A stretch of 6,943 nucleotides of DNA from an uncultured Clostridia bacterium (GTDB taxonomy: Bacteria; Bacillota; Clostridia; UBA1381), in contig CALXUL010000182.1 of NCBI GenBank assembly GCA_944391635.1, positions 1 to 6,943 on the forward strand, given 5' to 3'. The notes below the pieces were generated by a model, which was not told where the DNA came from, made no database searches, and saw only the letters and a program-made list of their open reading frames with translations. The stretch's first letter is position 1. Each line of letters begins with the position of its first letter. The position numbers and the translations under genes were made by a program. Below, piece after piece: positions 4,543 to 6,943 of the stretch.

Positions 4543-6943
4543 TTACTCTGTTATAGCGTATGTGTATGGTGAGTTATCAGACATATCCCATATAAATGTT
4601 TTGTAGGTATATGCCGAAGCATCATCAACCTCCAGAGAAACTGAAGCTTTGGTAACAGTCGGAGCAGCGCCGCTTGTGCCGCTCGGATTTACAAGCACTG
4701 TTGTTGTATTTACATTTTTCAGACTGCCGTCTTCGCCGTAAGCAGCAATCATAACAGTGGGTGTAACATTATAGGTGTAATTATTTGTTATATCAAGGTT
4801 GCAGATTACTGTGTTATCCTCTTTGGTGTAGCTGCCGCTTGCTTCAAGAATATTTGGAGCGTCAGTTGTAGTAATCAAAAGGTTATCAATCAGCATTGTT
4901 GCTGCCGAACCTGCTATTTTAAATCCGCCGCTTGACAATGGTGATTCATCAGTAAATGTGATAGTTGGTACATCTTTGTCATTAAAGTAGATTTTAAAGG
5001 TATTGTCGTCACGTTCGATTTTGAAATACGCCCAGCTTTTATCGCATGCAATATATGGGATTGTCGGTGCATCTATCCAAGAACTCTGACCGTTTACGTA
5101 TTTTTCAAGTCCCTGCTGTACACCGCCCTGGTATCCGAGATATATTTTATATCTGTTCTCGCCTTCATTATAGGATCTGTGCCATGAGAATTCCGGCCAG
5201 CAGGAATCCAAGGTTGTGTAATCTATTTTTGCATTAAATTCAATTTTGTAATGTGCACCAAGTTTTAAATCTCGGGTTATATACGTACCGCCGTCTGTTT
5301 TAAACACTTTATTTGCTTCATCACTGTTTATTTGAGTATCTGTTATAATACCGCCGTCTCCGTATATTTCAGCCCAGCCCATTTGACTAAGCGATGTATT
5401 ATCATCTTCATAATCCTGGCTCATAATGATGTAACTTTCTCCGTCATATTCAGGCACAGGTATTACATCGGGTGCAACATAAAGTGGATTTATTTGATAC
5501 ATAACAAAGTTATCTATATACATGTCGCAGTGAGGCACAAAACCAAGCCCGCCTGACTCAGGATCTATTGTAAGAGTGGTATTTACAATTTCTAAATTAT
5601 TGATAGAGAACTTAATGTTATGTCCGTCCAGAGTTGCTTCAACGTACACCCACTTATCTTTCAATAAATCAGTGCAATCTTCAATTGTTATCCCTTTTAT
5701 TTCTGAGGTAGTCCCGTTAGCGTCTTTGGTTAACACAACTATTGAACCTGAGTTTGAATCAGAATGAGTGTAGAGTTTTATCTGAAGATATCTTGATCCC
5801 CACCATGCTTCACGCGCTTCCAAAAGAATTATGCCGTTTTCATTGCTTGTATCATAGTCGAGCAGCATGTTATATTTAAGCTTATAGTTTGAGAACCAAA
5901 AATTTGGTGTTCCGTTATTCTGCGGAAGTTTTGCCTCGGTTGAAATCTTCATAACCGAATTGCCTGTGCCGTTGTTTACAATTTCAGCTCCTACAAACGG
6001 AGTATTTTCGTCTTCAAAAGTGTAGTAATATATAACATCATCAGCTTTTGTAGGCTCAGCAATAGTTACACCTTCGTCAATTATGGTGTAATCTTTGCCA
6101 ATTTCTTTTACAGCGTAGAAGTTGTCAAGATACATAGTAACGGTGGGCATCTCCCAACCGGTAGGGCTGATAGATATTTCGCCGCTTCCTAAGCCGGTTG
6201 TAATATTCAAATATGAAACACCGTTTATTGATACTTTAATTTGTGCCCCATCGACTGTTATTTCAACATAAGACCATTTATTCTCAAAAATTTCGCTAAA
6301 ATTATCAATCTTTACAGACTGCTGATAAGCATCATTATAACCATAGTTTTCACAGCGTTTATATGTAATTGTTCCGCTGTCAGAATTTGGGTCATTTGAA
6401 AGAATGATAGCGTCATAATTACAGTTTATATATTGTACGTTTAGGTTTGCAATGCTAATCTGATTTTGTATGCTGGAGTCATAGTCAAGTTTCATATTAA
6501 ACTTGAGTTTATAATCAGAAAGCCAGTTAGCGCAGTTAAGCAATGAATATCCCTGGATAACATTTACCTTGTTGCTTGTCCCTTCAACTGTGGTTTGAGT
6601 CCATTTTGTTCTGTCGGTTCCGCTTGTAAATAAATAGAAAGCGGGAACGGAGTCTTCAAAGTCAAATCCGTAAGTATAGTTTTTGCTGGTATCGTTAATC
6701 ACATATTCATTTCCTGCAGGAGCCGCTTTTGTGATATTTGAAGGAATGGTATATTCATCAGTAGGCTGAGGGTCTTCTTCATCGCCGGAATATGAATTGC
6801 TGCTTAAGATGAAATTATCAAGAAGAATGGTGCTGTTTCCGGGGGAAACTGCCAAATATGTAAGCGGCAAGGTGAGATTTTCCACATACAATACATCTGA
6901 ATTATCTACCGTAACTTGTGTATTGCCTTGGTTTAAGGTGATT
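4543..6943 (-). CDS. Large repeat-containing, probably secreted surface protein (C-terminal 799 residues); 5' end outside the window
   Basis: I do not recognise a named gene. The frame is open to the window edge. The first possible start (TTG at 6889-6891) has no convincing ribosome binding site and lies inside a repeat, so the protein starts outside. Residues here are numbered from that TTG. There are three full beta-sandwich modules (about 74-263, 286-466, 487-676) and the tail of a fourth before them. Each full module has an F/Y-E-D opening, an x-Y-K-L/I-x-F/Y-N-x-x-x-D-Y strand, a W-x-Y-x-x-x-x-x-D strand and a closing M-x-[LI]-D-N. Linkers are rich in Pro, Asp and Thr. Residues about 679-782 form an Ig/Fn3-like end module (VMIAAYGEDGSLKNV, then TYKTFIWD). 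The fold resembles LamG/DUF1080-type concanavalin A-like domains. No hydrolase active site and no LPxTG or C-terminal membrane anchor is seen. Secretion, surface location and glycan binding are inferences from composition and module type. Confidence 0.85.
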   Translation of the reverse strand, partial: ITLNQGNTQVTVDNSDVLYVENLTLPLTYLAVSPGNSTILLDNFILSSNSYSGDEEDPQPTDEYTIPSNITKAAPAGNEYVINDTSKNYTYGFDFEDSVPAFYLFTSGTDRTKWTQTTVEGTSNKVNVIQGYSLLNCANWLSDYKLKFNMKLDYDSSIQNQISIANLNVQYINCNYDAIILSNDPNSDSGTITYKRCENYGYNDAYQQSVKIDNFSEIFENKWSYVEITVDGAQIKVSINGVSYLNITTGLGSGEISISPTGWEMPTVTMYLDNFYAVKEIGKDYTIIDEGVTIAEPTKADDVIYYYTFEDENTPFVGAEIVNNGTGNSVMKISTEAKLPQNNGTPNFWFSNYKLKYNMLLDYDTSNENGIILLEAREAWWGSRYLQIKLYTHSDSNSGSIVVLTKDANGTTSEIKGITIEDCTDLLKDKWVYVEATLDGHNIKFSINNLEIVNTTLTIDPESGGLGFVPHCDMYIDNFVMYQINPLYVAPDVIPVPEYDGESYIIMSQDYEDDNTSLSQMGWAEIYGDGGIITDTQINSDEANKVFKTDGGTYITRDLKLGAHYKIEFNAKIDYTTLDSCWPEFSWHRSYNEGENRYKIYLGYQGGVQQGLEKYVNGQSSWIDAPTIPYIACDKSWAYFKIERDDNTFKIYFNDKDVPTITFTDESPLSSGGFKIAGSAATMLIDNLLITTTDAPNILEASGSYTKEDNTVICNLDITNNYTYNVTPTVMIAAYGEDGSLKNVNTTTVLVNPSGTSGAAPTVTKASVSLEVDDASAYTYKTFIWDMSDNSPYTYAITE
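4864..5433 (-). repeat. Beta-sandwich repeat copy D, the most diverged copy
   Basis: Residues about 487-676. It keeps the same order of landmarks in weaker form: MSQDYEDDN, GAHYKIEFNAKIDYTT, DKSWAYFKIERDDNTFKIYF and MLIDNLLI. It has its own aromatic stretch (CWPEFSWHRSYNEG), which suggests a changed binding face or a different structural role. Confidence 0.78.
5494..6036 (-). repeat. Beta-sandwich repeat copy C (concanavalin A/LamG-like)
   Basis: Residues about 286-466. Landmarks are YYYTFEDEN, FSNYKLKYNMLLDYDTS, KDKWVYVEATLDGHNIKFSI and MYIDNFVMY. The linker before it (YTIIDEGVTIAEPTKA) resembles the one before copy B (YTIPSNITKAAPAG), so linker and module probably duplicated as one unit. 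Confidence 0.82.
6103..6672 (-). repeat. Beta-sandwich repeat copy B (concanavalin A/LamG-like)
   Basis: Residues about 74-263 of the visible protein, numbered from TTG 6891. Landmarks are YGFDFEDS, LSDYKLKFNMKLDYDSS, ENKWSYVEITVDGAQIKVSI and MYLDNFYA. It is closest to copy C: the YKLKFNMKLDYDSS and YKLKYNMLLDYDTS strands are nearly the same. Confidence 0.82.
6802..6943 (-). repeat. Tail of a beta-sandwich repeat (copy A, cut by the window edge)
   Basis: The visible protein start ends in STILLDNFILSS, which lines up with the closing motif of the following copies (VTMYLDNFYA, CDMYIDNFVMY, ATMLIDNLLI). A Pro/Asp/Glu-rich linker follows (SGDEEDPQPTDEYTIP). This shows that at least one more module lies beyond the edge. 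Confidence 0.7.

Noticed and set aside
5046..5767. Short plus-strand open frames opposite the repeat protein
   Set aside because: They are 63-74 codons each with no ribosome binding site or recognisable protein, and lie antisense to a continuous repeat-bearing frame.
6889..6891. TTG at 6889-6891 as the start of the repeat protein
   Set aside because: The frame continues to the window edge and the residues on both sides belong to the tail of a repeat. There is no signal peptide after it, as would be expected for this kind of protein.

Overview
The window looks like part of a chromosome of a low-GC, anaerobe-type Firmicute (Clostridia). The clues are the A/T-rich codon use, strong AGGAG-type ribosome binding sites, a YesN-like AraC-type regulator, cytoplasmic glycosidases in an operon, and a large secreted repeat protein with a C-terminal module (ending in a K-T-F-I-W-D motif) that I associate with clostridial surface proteins. 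The genus cannot be named from the sequence.

Left part (1-4419, plus strand): a carbohydrate-use operon of three genes. First is the C-terminal, DNA-binding end of an AraC/YesN-type regulator, cut by the window edge. Its stop codon overlaps the start of a 505-residue family GH31 glycosidase by four bases (ATGA). This enzyme resembles the MYORG / bacterial alpha-galactosidase branch of GH31 rather than classical alpha-glucosidases. After 35 bp comes a 786-residue family GH2 beta-glycosidase with both catalytic glutamates visible. Neither enzyme has a signal peptide, so both should act in the cytoplasm on imported oligosaccharides. Together they could remove alpha- and beta-linked end sugars from one glycan. 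No transporter is in the window.

Middle (4420-4542): a short convergent intergenic region with two hairpins. The first is a simple terminator for the operon. The second is long and flanked by A and T runs, so it can terminate transcription from both sides.

Right part (4543-6943, minus strand): the C-terminal 799 residues of a large, probably extracellular protein that runs off the window edge. It has three full copies and the tail of a fourth of a roughly 190-residue beta-sandwich (concanavalin A/LamG-like) module, followed by a C-terminal Ig/Fn3-like module. Its role is unknown; glycan binding or a structural surface role is inferred. It faces the operon tail to tail, so shared regulation is not shown. 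I found no RNA genes, mobile elements, CRISPR arrays or attachment sites.
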